DNA from: Tillandsia leiboldiana
Taxonomy: Eukaryota; Streptophyta; Magnoliopsida; Poales; Bromeliaceae
DNA length: 64,000 nucleotides
Assembly: GCA_029204045.2 (NCBI GenBank)
Contig: CM055074.1
Location: forward strand, 18,527,164-18,591,163
Reading direction: 5' to 3'
Both the position numbers and the translations under genes were made by a program. Positions 52,724 to 64,000 of the stretch are shown in pieces. Numbering within the stretch: position 1 is the first letter of the stretch; every line of letters begins with the position of its first letter. The notes beneath the pieces are model-generated. The model worked only from the letters and a program-made list of their open reading frames with translations. It had not been told where the DNA came from and searched no databases.

Positions 52724-54414
52724 CAGAAGCGGTGTTTTGAATTATTGAAGGATTACGACCTAACGATCCAATATCACCCCGGGAAAGCAAACGTGGTAGC
52801 GGACATTCTGAGCAGGAAGGGGCGATTGGAGGGAAGATCGGTAGGTGCGATGACTGAGCAGAGCAACTTGATCGCTGAATTTTCACGACTAGGGTTGGAA
52901 GTAGTACCAGCAGGCACGGTTGCGCAACTTCTAACTCTGGTGGTCAAGCCAACACTGTTAGAAAAGATTCGAGAGGGACAGCAGGCGGACTCACACTTAC
53001 AGCTCGTAAGAGACAAGATCTCACCGGATCAGGAAGGTGACTTTTCATTGGAAGGCGATGACACCCTACGGTTCCGCGGGCGGATTTGCGTGCCGGATAC
53101 CCCGGAATTGAAGAAGGAAATTCTGTCCGAGGCACACAGCGCCCTTATGCAGCGCATCCAGGAGGCACAAAAAGTACAGTGTCGGGACCTCAAGCAGACC
53201 TTCTAGTGGCCCAAGATGAAGAGGGATGTAACTCAATTTGTAGCTCATTGCCTGGTGTGTCAACAAATAAAGGCGGAACATCAACGACGGCGGGAAAGTT
53301 ACAACCCTTACCGGTACCGGAGTGGAAGTAGGATCATATCACCATGGACTTTGTCACCGGGTTCCCACGTTCACCACAAGGACACGACACAATATGGGTT
53401 GTGGTGGACCGGCTAACTAAGTCAGCGCACTTTCTGCCGATTCACACACCTGGACCAGAGAGCGGTTGGCTCAAGTCTACCTCAGCGAGATTGTAAGGCT
53501 GCATGGGGTACCGGCATCGATCACATCAGACAGAGACACGCGTTTTGTCTCAAAGTTTTGGCAGAGTCTGCAACAAGCCTTGGGGACTAAATTGCACTTC
53601 AGCACAGCCTTCCACCCTCAGATAGACGGGCAGTCGGAGCGAGTGATACAGACGCTAGAGGACCTGCTTCGGGCCTGTGTACTCGATTGGGGAGTCGGTT
53701 GGGAGCGTTACCTACCACTTGTAGAATTCGCTTACAACAATAGCCACCAGGCCAGCATACTGATGGCACCCTACGAAGCTTTATACGGGAGACGCTGCCG
53801 ATCCCCGATCTGTTGGGACGACTTGGGAGAACGGAAGTTCTTGGGACCCGACTTGGTGGAAGAAACAGAAGAGAAAGTGCGCCCATCAGACAGCGCTTAA
53901 CCGCCCGCCCAGAGCGACAAAAGAGCTACGCGGATCGAAGACGCCGCGATTTAGAGTTCCAGGTGGGAGAACACGTGTTTTGCGGGGTCTCGCCGTCCAG
54001 GGGAATCAAGCGATTTCGGGTTAAAAGGCAAGCTAAGCCGCGGTTCGTGGGGCCATTCGAGATCCTGGAACGGATTGGCCCAGTGGCTTACCGCCTTGCC
54101 CTACCACCGAACCTCAACCGGATTCATGACGTGTTCCATTTCGATGCTCAAGAAATACCTCCCCGACCCATCGCATGTTCTGGACGTCTCGACACTCGAA
54201 CTAAAGGAGGACCTAAGCTTCGAGGAAACCCCTGTGCGAATACTACCAAGAGAAAGTAAGACGCTTCGAAACCGAGACATCCCCTATGTGACGGTGCACT
54301 GGAACCACCACGAAGAGCGGGAAGCGACGTGGGAACTAGAATCAAAAATGAGAGAGGGCTATCCTTATCTCTTTACCGCAAAACCAGGATTGAGTTTCGA
54401 GGACGAAACGTTTT
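52724..54414 (+). pseudogene. E pol remnant: end of RNase H, integrase, chromodomain
   Basis: Starts inside RNase H (ELLKDYDLTIQYHPGKANVV) and continues through the integrase zinc region, MDFVTGF (53344), an intact block VYLSEIVRLHGVPASITSDR to GPDLVEETEEKV (53466-53880), the GPFEIL segment and chromodomain TVHWNHHEEREATWELE. Defects: TGG to TAG near 53204 and 53330, a frameshift near 53290, others near 53460, 53885 and 54150. Confidence 0.88.
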
Positions 54415-54427
54415 AAGAGGTGAGTGG
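54393..54427 (+). promoter_or_regulatory. E pre-PPT hairpin and polypurine tract
   Basis: AGTTTCG-AGGA-CGAAACG (54393-54410, last pair lost), then AAGAGGTGAGTGG up to the 3' LTR. Confidence 0.65.
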
Positions 54428-54761
54428 TGTAGTAGCCGCTGGTTTAAATATTTTAAGGGTCTACTTTTGGTTTCGTTAATTCCGCATTTCGTTTCGGGGC
54501 TGGAGGGTGATCGAATAATTCCTTGTTTCCGGACAGACCGTCGGGGCCCGCGGGTATTTTTAGTTAATAGGGCTCGCGAAACGGAGTACGACGGCGGGAA
54601 ATCGGTTTTTAATTCCGACGCCGGAATCTCCCGGAATAAATCCGGAAGGTGGCTAGCGGTTCAGGTGGTCAACGCGGTTTTTCAGGCAGACCGGACCCTG
54701 GTTCGCACCCGACTAGTTACCCGCATTTGACTTGATTTGGGTTCAGTCCCATTCCCCAACT
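54428..54761 (+). repeat. E 3' LTR, start only (left contig end)
   Basis: Matches 48651-48984 apart from small indels and stops at the N-run. Confidence 0.9.
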
Positions 54762-54861
54762 NNNNNNNNNNNNNNNNNNNNNNNNNNNNNNNNNNNNNNN
54801 NNNNNNNNNNNNNNNNNNNNNNNNNNNNNNNNNNNNNNNNNNNNNNNNNNNNNNNNNNNNN
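54762..54861. other. assembly gap, 100 N
   Basis: Exactly 100 N, the conventional unknown-length placeholder. The sequence to its right restarts at a point already seen at 43641. Confidence 0.99.
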
Positions 54862-54923
54862 TCTTTGATATCATCCATATGGCATTGGGCATAGTAGTGT
54901 AGCTTCATTCCAGCTATTACTTT
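54862..54923 (+). mobile_element. family C fragment, right contig copy
   Basis: Same as 43641-43702. Confidence 0.8.
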
Positions 54924-57900
54924 TGTCACGCCCCGGGGTCGAAAACTGCGACCCGGGCTCGCCAACAGATCCGCCACCTATGCCAAACCTGCATAGGCGA
55001 AGCGTCCTACCTGCAAGAAAAGTGCTACAGCTAAACAGATACCAGAGCTATAAATAAAAACCTGCTGTATAACTAAAATCAATCACTGTACAACTGGAAA
55101 TAATACAACAAGATCCCCTCCCAAAAAAAATAATAATAATACAATGTCCTCAAATACAAGCTCTGCACCCAACCGGGAGGTATCTCCAATAAATACAACA
55201 GTGTACAGTCTCTCAATACATAATATCCTCACTACAACAGTCTCTCAAAAGAGGAAAAAGAAACAACTAATCTACTGATGATCTCCTCTGAAGTGGTACC
55301 GCTACTCTCCAACGACGGGTAGGGATCTAGCTCGCAACACCCTCAACTCGAACAACAACCGCAGAATCCACAACACCCGTTAAGACTCTGCAAAACAAGG
55401 GAGAGGAAGGAAAAAGGAGGGGGAAGACCCCCAAAGGGTGTGAGAACTACACCCAAAAAGGGAGTTCTCAGTGGGTACCACCGCCAGACCTGACGGTCTG
55501 CCCACCAAGTCCTCAAGAGACATAAGATAACCAAAGCAGTAAAGACTGAATTAGGAAAGCTGGAGACTCTCAATAGCTACCATGCCTCTATCTAAAAGCT
55601 CAAATGGGGAAACTCTGATAAGATATGCAACACTCGCACACGAGGTGCTCAATCGACCCAATCGAGCTGACTGCCACATCGGGTCCAGTCAAACCTGCGC
55701 CCACCTACAACCACCTCCCGCTGACGGGCAGGAATTACGTAGGGCATCCAAACGGACTAACTCGCTATCGAGTAGTGGCTCATGCAGGCTATAGTCAAAT
55801 CCACGCTCTATCTCTCAGAACGGATAAACTCAAGATCACCAAGCCTCTCGCACAACGGTCAACAACTCACAATGACCTTGGGACAACCGTCGATCCCCAG
55901 ACGGTTCCCAACAATACTAGCACTGGTCTAAACACGGCTACTAAACTCCACTCGGTCCCCCCCCTGCACGAGTGCAACAATAAAAGTATCTGACCGAAAT
56001 AAACCCAATCAAATGAACCGGTATAAAACCCGGTACTGCCTGCTCTGTCATCACTCACAACTCACCAACTCTGTCATCACTCACAACTCACCAACTCTGT
56101 CATCACTCACAACTCACCAACTCTGTCATCACTCACAACTCACCAACTGACCGGCCTGTCACGGTCAAAAGCCTACTCCGGAGTGGCACTCGAGGGGAGC
56201 GACCCACACGAGTAAAGTATCTCTGTAATCAATGTCTCACAAGTATCTCTATATAGCAGGACTGGATCACGACACTGATCAAAGTGGGAAAACTCATCCA
56301 CTAAAGGAAAGGCCCGATCTCAATCGGATGCAACTAAACGATAAGTGGGAAACTCCATCCACAAGAGAAAACTGATACCCAAATCTAGTGCATAGATAAG
56401 CATCCGGTCAACAGCCCAATATCCGCGGTTGCCGCAAAGCCCCACAACTAATCCAACCTGTCCCAAACACGAAGTCCCGACTACACTACCCAGACCCCTG
56501 CTCGAACCCGAGCAACAATGACCACCTGACTAACAAGAAGGAGAAAGGAAAAGCATGGTTTCTCCTAAGTCAAGTTCCAATAAGTAGTTAGCAATAAAAA
56601 GGGGGCCTAACTATATGTCCATACAAGCATGCATTTGTCCTCAAGAAAGATACAACAAGGTAATCCACATGCCTACACCTGACCATAATCCTCGATCATA
56701 ATAACTCCTCAGAGTACAAATCCGCACATAGCTACGAAATCCTGTCCCAAAGCATAAACCAACCACATGAAAGGCTATGTGCTAACATGGCATGTTACAT
56801 AATCTCATAGGGTAACATTATCCTAGGTAAGCTTACACTAATCATCACACAGATGTCCAAGTCATGCAAGTCCTCAGTATACCTCATAAATACTATTCTT
56901 GCAATCATTTATACAAATATCATTATCAAGCTTACCTACCTTACAAACATAAACCATGTACCCTAAACATGCATGCATCAGTCATAGAGGGGTGACATCC
57001 CCACAAGTGCACTTATATGCGCCATAACATAATCATTGCCTTATACAGTTACTGATATTAAGCTTACCCACCTGAAGCGCTTAAACCAAGGCAAACCTGA
57101 AGTCGGTGAAGAGTGTAGACGCTCACAGTCCAAAATCTGCCAAAACAGCACCCTCGGTACAAGACGCGCAAGCCTTGGCTCCAAACAACAGAAAATGCCC
57201 GGAATCCACAATGTCCACTTTTCGTCAGCTCCAACAGGTCCAGCAACACTTGCAAACACCCCTGGGTACAACAATACGGTCCAACATTACACTTAATCCA
57301 AAATATTCCAAGTATATACAACATCAGAAAATATCCCCGAAGATGTACGGTTTTCACCTGCAGAACGGACTCAGAAAAATCCAACAAAATTACTGTCGCG
57401 TTCCTCACGTCGATACCTTCGAAACGAGTACCTGCACGTCAAATTCCGAGCCCCGTAGGCCGAGTTACACATTCCACAACACAGGGCGCTCACAGACATA
57501 CAACCACACATCTGTATTTCCATGCACAGATAAAGGGCGAGAAATATACCTTCGGACAAACTCAGAAAAATCCAAGAAAAATACTGTGACAATCCTCGCA
57601 TCGAGTAGATGAAAAAAGTGTATAAGCACGTCGCCATCCGATGCCCGGTTGCGGAGATAAAAATCCGGCAAGGTGTCGCTGTCCAGAAAATCCATCAGAA
57701 AACCGTGTCACAGTAAACATGGAAGAACTCCTCGAAAGCGTGAAATGAGGGGAAGCAGGAAATACCAAGATCATAGCTCTGTCTGTCGCCGATCCAACGG
57801 CGCAAGAATCACCTGAAACGGTGGTCAGAGTAGGCCGGGGGAGCTCGCGCACCGAAACGGGACGAAGGGGAACCCAAATGGACGAGCGTCGCGCCACGCC

Positions 57901-59867
57901 GTAAAAATGGAAACCTCGAAGTGCGTGCTACCAAAAATCCTAAAAATCCTCCAGAGGATGAAAAACACCAAGGGGAAAATCTTTGCTGAAGACACCTTGG
58001 CAAGGGGAGGCTCGAAAATGCAGAAAAAGCCCTGAAGAAGGCGGTTCGGATGGCTTTTATAGGCTGCAGAAACAAATTGAATAATACCGAACATATCCCC
58101 GCTTCCGGGCGCTGGAACAATTCGGGCCGCTACAGTGTTGGGCCCGTGCGCGCCCGAAACCCTCCTGGGCCCCCACGTCGCCCGCCAACCAGCGGACAGC
58201 CGGACCAGCGGCTCCCCTTGCGACGCGTGGCCACCCGCGGGAGCCGACGCGTGGCACGCCCACGCGCGGGAACAGCGCGTCAACGCTCCCACGTGCGCCC
58301 TGCGCCCGCCGCCTGCGCCTCTACACGCACGCTTCCCGAGGCGCCCGCAGCTGCACCGTGGACCGAGTGCACGTGGACCGGCCAACCGGTGTGCGCCACG
58401 TGTCCCCCCACGGTCCACCGTACACCCGCCTTTCCCGTGGACCGCGCCCGCTGCGCCGGCCCAACCGGGAGCCGCCACGTGGCCCGCGACCGGTGCACGC
58501 CTCCGTGGTGGACCGCGCACCTGCCCGAGCCTGCTCCGCCGCTGCCCGCCGCCGCACGCCGCCGCCGCCGGTGCCGGAACAGTAACCTTGCCTCGAAAAA
58601 TGTGCCGAATCATCCGGACTCCGAAAAATGCAAGTAAATACTCCGTTTTCATCGTTTTCGCGCGCTGAATCCAAATCCGAAGTCCGATTTGCCAAATTCC
58701 AACTCTAAAAATTGCCGAAGGCATCCGGAAAGGTGTTCCTTGATCCAAACTTCGCGCTGAGCCCAATTTTAATATCCATTGCGCGCGAAACCACTTCTGA
58801 AGCTCCGACGGAGTCCACCGATCACCCACGTGACCCATTTAACACACTGAGCCCAACACTTGTGTGTCCAATTGGTGCACAAATACCACTGATACGCCCC
58901 ACAGACCTCCAGGAGCTGCTGGTCAACCAGTAATCTCGTCGTGGGGATCCGGGTCCTCACATCCTCCCCCACTAAAGAAGGTTTCATCCTCGAAACTAGC
59001 TCAATTCCACCAGGAGTCACAAACAACAAGGGTAAGTACTCAACATCATCATCATCAGCTCCTAAGTCATCACTCACTCCCCGTGATTACTCCTCAACAA
59101 CAATAACAACAACATCCAGTACGGCATAGCCCGATTGCGCAATTCCTCCACTCACGAGCCAGAATTCGCAACGGGCGTCCCTCGCACTCCAAACACTCAT
59201 AGATCTCAAAGGGGCGAGTTAATCACGGGCGAGGGATCCAAAAACACATCACTCATGAGCTGAGACGTGAAATACCAAAGGGGCTCCAATAAAAGGCTGG
59301 GGGAACCGGAAATAACCACTAGTGCAACACGCACCAAACCACAACCTGTGTCTACTCAACCAAGGCCACCCGAAGTATACCCACACTTTTATCCAATAAG
59401 GAAAAGAATCCATAAGCAGGGGTCTTCACTCAGTTACTTCCCGATCCAAAATCACCCGAGTGGACTACTCAACTGCGGGCTACCCTCAAAAGGGATCCTC
59501 AAGAGACACAAGCTCATGCCACAGTTGGTCACTCAACATGCCAACATAACCCCAACAGACCCACGGGTCGGAGTCGATCTCTCAACTAATAAAGGACACC
59601 CTGACGGGGACCAAATCGTCAGTGAACGGGACTGAAAACTGGCTCAAAAGGCGATCATAATGCTGATGCCCAAACTCGCGGTCAAAAATCCGAACCAGCA
59701 ACGACAATCCGCGTAAATCCCACCCAAGATGCTGAAAGCTGTAGGCTCCACTGATGCCGCATGGTAGAAACTGTAAACTGAAGCTGAAATCTTATCTACC
59801 ATATAGTACAGAACAGAAATGCTGAGTAATCAGGACTGGTAGCCAAGCAGGCATGGCCTACGCCCAG
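54924..59867 (-). mobile_element. D, right contig copy
   Basis: LTR 58961-54924 (4038 bp) with the 26-bp array at 56043-56146, and 3' internal part 58962-59867. Content is as for 43703-48650. Confidence 0.85.
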
Positions 59868-62736
59868 TGTAGTAGCCGCTGGTTTAAAATATTTTAAGGG
59901 TCTACTTTTGGTTTCGTTAATTCCGCATTTCGTTTCGGGGGCTGGAGGGTGATCGAATAATTCCTTGTTTCCGGACAGACCGTCGGGGCCCGCGGGTATT
60001 TTTAGTTAATAGGGCTCGCGAAACGGAGTACGACGGCGAAATCGGTTTTAAATTCCGACGCCGGAATCTCCCGGAATAAATTTCGGAAGGTGGCTAGCGG
60101 TTCAGGTGGTCAACGCGGTTTTTCAGGCAGACCGGACCCTGGTTCGCACCCGACTAGTTACCCGCATTTGACTTGATTTGGGTTCAGTCCCATTCCCCAA
60201 CTTAACCGCTCCCGCCAACTTAACCGCTCCCGCCTTTTCCCCGTCGTGCAACTCCCCATAACTACCCGCAACTCCCCATAACTACCCGCAACTCCCCATA
60301 ACTACGTGCAACTCCCCATAACTACCCGCAACTCCCCATAACTACCCGCAACTCCCCACTACCACCCGCAACTTCCCACAATTCCCCTGCGTACGAAACC
60401 CCAAGGGCAACGAGAACCCACTTCCCCAACCCTTCAGTTTCCCAACTGAACCTTTCTGTTTCCTCACCGATTGCGCGAAGGATCCAAGCGGCGAGACCAA
60501 GGAAGGAGAGGGAGACGTCCTCGCATTCCTTGTAGCCGAACTCGCAGGATCGGATCACCCTTCCCTCCGACAACCGAGGTGAGCACGCTAGGGTTTTACT
60601 TTCTTGCTTCGTTCTTGATTGGAGCGGACGAGGGGGGGAAAAGAAGGGGCGTGGGCACCGCCGGAATCCGGCGCGCACGGAGCCCCGCATGCGGGCGGGC
60701 TGCCGCCCAGCCGCGCGGGGCTGGGGGCACGCAGCCTCGCATGCGGGCACCTCCCGCATGCGGGCGGACTGCCGCCCAGCCGCGCGGGCTGGGGGCACGC
60801 AGCCCCGCATGCGGGCACCTCCCGCATGCGGGCGGGCTGCCGCCCAGCCGCGCGGGGCTGGGGGCACGCAGCCCCGCATGCGTGCACCTCCCGCATGCGG
60901 GCGGGCTGCCGCCCAGCCGCGCGGGGCTGGGGCGCGCAGCCCCGCATGCGGGCAAACCCGCATGCGGGCGGCCTGCCGCCCAGCCGCACGGGGCTGGGGG
61001 CGCGCAGCCCCGCATGCGGGCAAACCCGCATGCGGGTGGGCTGCCACCCAGCCGCGCGGGGCTGGGGGCGCGCAGCCCTGCATGCGGGCAAACCCGCATG
61101 CGGGCGGGCTGCAGCCCAGCCGCGCGGGGCTGGGGGGCGCGCAGCCCCGCATGCGGACAACCCTGCATGCGGGTGGCTGCCACCTAGCCGCGCGGGGCCA
61201 GGCGCGCGCGCCCGCACTTGCGGGCAGGCCGTCATGCGAGTAGCAAGGAGGGGAGGGGCCGGTAGGTTCCACGGGAGCCGGAGCCGTCCGCTTTGTTGGC
61301 CTCACCCGGGGACGCCGCCATCCATGCCGAGTCGGCGGGGCGTGCCCCGTGATCGACCGGGAGGGTTGGGTGTTCCGCGTCTTTTCTACTTTAGTGTACC
61401 TTTCGGAAAGTTGGAGTTACTAACTCCGGTGAGACAGGTTCGTGTAGGTCCGGGCAGGCACACCGGGACGCGACAGAACCCGAAGTCGATCAGGAGCGCG
61501 ACAACGAACAGGTGGGTTTACGGTCGAGGCTGAGTATTGTGTTGGTGATCCGAAAGGGACCTTTCTTTTATTGTTAATCGGTACTAACACTGACGGTTTC
61601 TATGATGTACTATATTACCCGTGTCTTGGTTACTTATGCTCGAGTTGCGACACGCGCACCCGCGATCTGGCCACCGCAAAGGGTGCTCTTTTCCGGAAAG
61701 GCGGTCTTCGACCCGTGTTACCCCACGAGGTGACGTAGTGGGGGCCCCCGTAGGTGTGGGGTTTGAGGCAGCAAGGTGCGAGCGGTGCGACCTGTCGGGA
61801 TTGGATCCCGATGAGGTCAGGTGTGCGACCTGTCGGGATTGGATCCCGATGAGGTCAGGTGTGCGACCCGCCGGGATAGGTGCCCGACGCGGTTAGGTGT
61901 TACAGGTGTTACCGGGGTTGCAGGTGTTACAGGTGGTACAGGTGGTTGCGAGTTACCGTTACGAGTAGAGCGGTTGTTCCGGCTAGTCTTACTTTTGTGG
62001 CTTGGTATTACTTTACTGCTTTAGTACTATTTTTATAATAGTGTCGCTGACTACCCACTCTGTGACAGGTACCTCCAGGGGGTAGAGGTAGGCGACGGTG
62101 AGGCCGAGGTGGTAGCAGTCGGGCTGAGGGGGCCCTAGTAGGCTGGTTTCTTTACTTTCTCTGCATTTCATTCGGAATTGTAGGTTATTGTGTGGTTCTC
62201 GATACCCTTGTGGGGTCGTGTGGATGTTGAGTACTTTCATTCTGGTTATGCACTACTGTTTCCTTTATTATTCCCGTTTGGCCGTTTCCTAAACAAATCA
62301 ACTAGAAAACAAAAGAAAAAGGACTTCGAAAACTGTTTTCAAGAGTCTAGGGTCGGGTGGGCCCGTTTTCTAAACCTTGTGGATTTATGCCGTGCCCCAA
62401 TCTGTTTTCAAAACCTAAGGCCGTGTGGGCCTGTTTTCAAAACGGTGAGGTTATACTTTCAACTTGACTTTCCACGGGTATTGTTTAGTCTTCATGCACC
62501 GTACTACTTCGAACTGTTGTGATTAAATGGGAAAATGATTGCTTATGTTCGACTATTGTAACAGCCGCGACGCCGTGCATATACAGAGGAGACTCTGCCC
62601 GATTTTCGAGTAAATCTGTATATGTGGCGGGTCTGGGCACGCACTGGGGGAGGTTTTTAAACAAAAAAATTTGTACGCACTTTACGCGTACTTTGAGGTA
62701 TCGTTTCCGCTAAAGTAAAACCCCCGGGGCGTGACA
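59868..62736 (+). repeat. E 5' LTR, right contig copy (2869 bp)
   Basis: Matches 48651-51517 apart from small indels, including the terminal hairpin near 62578-62625. Confidence 0.9.
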
Positions 62737-62744
62737 GATTAAGA

Positions 62745-62755
62745 TGGTATCAGAG
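62745..62755 (+). promoter_or_regulatory. E primer binding site, right contig copy
   Basis: TGGTATCAGAG, eight bases after the LTR end. Confidence 0.9.
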
Positions 62756-62983
62756 ACTTTGCTTTAATCACAACAGTGACAGCCCAACATCCACCGAGAT
62801 ATCACACTTAACTACGAATAAATGAAATGTGCAGGGTTTAAGGGTTAAGACGTGAGTGAACGTGGGGGAAGGGGAATTTGTGTGATTTATTTATGCACGG
62901 TTTTCTTGGTATGCTGGGACTAATGTGGTTCCTTGGTGTGCACAGATAGAAGCCCGATTTTGGGTAGGTAACTGCTGCCAGAC

Positions 62984-63607
62984 ATGGACCTTGCGGCAGA
63001 GGCGAACCGCTTACTACGCAACCAGCTGCGCGACGTGGCTGGGCAATTGCTAACTCTCGCGGAGCACGTGGGTATACTGACTCAGGAGCTCGAGAGTGTC
63101 GACCGCGCCCAGCACGGCACCGGTGGTGTTAACCCCCGTGGGATACCACCGACTGGCGTTTCCACCTTTCAGGGAGCGGTCAACTTGGCCGTGCGCGCGG
63201 AGCTAGAGCGTACACGACGGGCACACCCCTACCCCGGCCCGACAGGGGGCCCCTACCAGTGCGGCAGAGCGACCAAGCGCCAGAGGAACGGGCCGAAACC
63301 CGGGCAGGCGATGAGGGAGGGACCTGCACCACCGACGCCATGCGTCATTTGTGACGGTGCGCATCCAATGATGGATTGCCCTTGGCGGGATGAGCATTGC
63401 TTCCGGTGTGGCAGGCCGGGCCACACATGTTACGAGTGCCCCCGGAGGCCGGGGGTCACTAGACCCCCGGCACCGAGACCCGACGACCCACGCCTGACGG
63501 ACTCTTCCGATACCGAGACCCCACCCCGCCACGTCGAACGTAGCTGGCCCAGAGGTTGTGGACGGACCTCCCCAGCCGCCCCGGGGAGCAGTGATGCAGA
63601 AGCCTAG
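62984..63607 (+). CDS. E short Gag-like protein, open in this copy (207 aa)
   Basis: Starts MDLAAEANRLLRNQLRDVAG (helical, residues 1-45). A Pro/Gly/Arg linker follows (45-125), then a PCVICDGAHPMMDCPWRDEH block and CCHC knuckle CFRCGRPGHTCYEC (about 135-155), and a Pro/Asp-rich tail. In T1 the same N-terminus and knuckle are separated by a ~190-residue capsid domain that is missing here, so it can bind nucleic acid at most and should not assemble particles alone. The ATG is chosen because it follows the leader as in T1. Whether it is translated is unknown. Confidence 0.62.
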   Translation: MDLAAEANRLLRNQLRDVAGQLLTLAEHVGILTQELESVDRAQHGTGGVNPRGIPPTGVSTFQGAVNLAVRAELERTRRAHPYPGPTGGPYQCGRATKRQRNGPKPGQAMREGPAPPTPCVICDGAHPMMDCPWRDEHCFRCGRPGHTCYECPRRPGVTRPPAPRPDDPRLTDSSDTETPPRHVERSWPRGCGRTSPAAPGSSDAEA

Positions 63608-63948
63608 AACAGGTATATATATATATATATTTTTTTTTCCCTTTATCGTTTTTTTTTCTTTGGTTAGGCATCGATTCCCATCTTCCGTTTTTGTCTTTTT
63701 CTTTCTCCGCGTACTGTGCGGTTGTGTCGGGGGGGGGGGGGGGGGTTTATATAGGATAGGAGCGGGGTTACTCCCCTAGTCCGCCTGAGGAGTTGTGAAC
63801 GCTAGGTAGGAACCCTTACAAGTGGTTCTGAGGAGAGAACCCTACCTAGTTTGTTGGTCTGTTCAAAACCCCGGAGGAGGAACTTCGCGGGAGTAGCCAC
63901 TACCGCGACTGTAGCAGACAAGGTGTCACCACCCCCGACGACGACATC
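63608..63948 (+). other. non-coding spacer in E, right contig copy
   Basis: As 52389-52723, with different lengths of the AT, T and G runs. Confidence 0.6.
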
Positions 63949-64000
63949 AGAAGCGGTGTTTTGAATTATTGAAGGATTACGACCTAACGATCCAATATCA

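Larger units (their letters stand above)
48651..54761 (+). mobile_element. E: Tekay-type deletion derivative (left contig copy)
   Basis: 5' LTR 48651-51517, primer site, shortened gag, a ~330-bp non-coding spacer replacing protease-RT, a broken RNase H/integrase/chromodomain part, then the start of the 3' LTR (54428) up to the gap. The 5 bases before it are GCCAG; its right flank is not in this contig. It is related to T1 and F. Confidence 0.88.
54862..64000 (+). repeat. second copy of 43641-52776 (right contig)
   Basis: Runs in the same order and orientation: C fragment, D, E 5' LTR, E gag, spacer, RNase H. The offset stays at 11220-11224 over 9.1 kb. Differences I saw are mostly single-base indels in homopolymers. 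Confidence 0.95.
59868..64000 (+). mobile_element. E, right contig copy (cut by window edge)
   Basis: 5' LTR 59868-62736, primer site 62745-62755, gag, spacer, and the first bases of the RNase H remnant at the window end. 20-bp array at 60248-60375; minisatellite at about 60680-61190. Confidence 0.88.

Overview
This window is a plant nuclear, heterochromatin-type sequence made of nested LTR retrotransposons. I could support no host gene, rRNA, tRNA, CRISPR array or bacterial feature. Three things point to a land plant, most likely an angiosperm: Ty3/gypsy polyproteins with a C-terminal chromodomain (Tekay/Del-type chromoviruses), initiator-Met tRNA primer sites (TGGTATCAGAG), and long GC-rich LTRs with 5-bp target duplications. 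The species cannot be named from this sequence.

Layout, left contig (1-54761). 1-4442 is the 5' part of a minus-strand Ty1/copia element with decayed gag-pol and a 1.73-kb LTR that is itself a giant inverted repeat. 4443-5535 and 39028-42915 are pieces of gypsy family B. Family A (5536-39022, TSD CCTTA, 3.9-kb LTRs, degenerate internal region) inserted into B. A was then hit three times. T1 is a very young, nearly intact Tekay-type element (5724-16089, TSD CGGAT) in the 5' LTR of A. F is a minus-strand deletion derivative (20042-28701, TSD GCTGT) in its leader. G is a solo LTR (29510-32989, TSD ACCCC) in its gag. To the right, a leader fragment of another LTR family (C, 42916-43702) is followed by D, a minus-strand element with a 4.0-kb LTR (43703 onward). 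D was entered by E, a plus-strand Tekay derivative (48651-54761).

A 100-N gap (54762-54861) follows. The right contig (54862-64000) then repeats 43641-52776 almost base for base, differing mainly by one-base indels. The simplest reading is that two overlapping contigs were scaffolded without merging, so C, D and E are probably counted twice.

How the parts work together: in T1, LTR promoters drive a genomic RNA that is primed by tRNA-iMet at the PBS and encodes Gag, protease, RT, RNase H, integrase and chromodomain. All other copies are broken. The most unusual signals are in the LTRs. Several otherwise unalignable families share a terminal hairpin whose two arms change together, always followed by GGCGGATCTG or a one-base variant. 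Four families share a two-hairpin, pyrimidine-tract and TTTTGCAG-like module at the end of a long leader. All share an AGTTTCG...CGAAACT hairpin near the polypurine tract. Four long-LTR families also carry ACGTGGC/ACGTGTC (G-box/ABRE) clusters upstream of the TATA box. Identities and structures were judged by eye and not computed.
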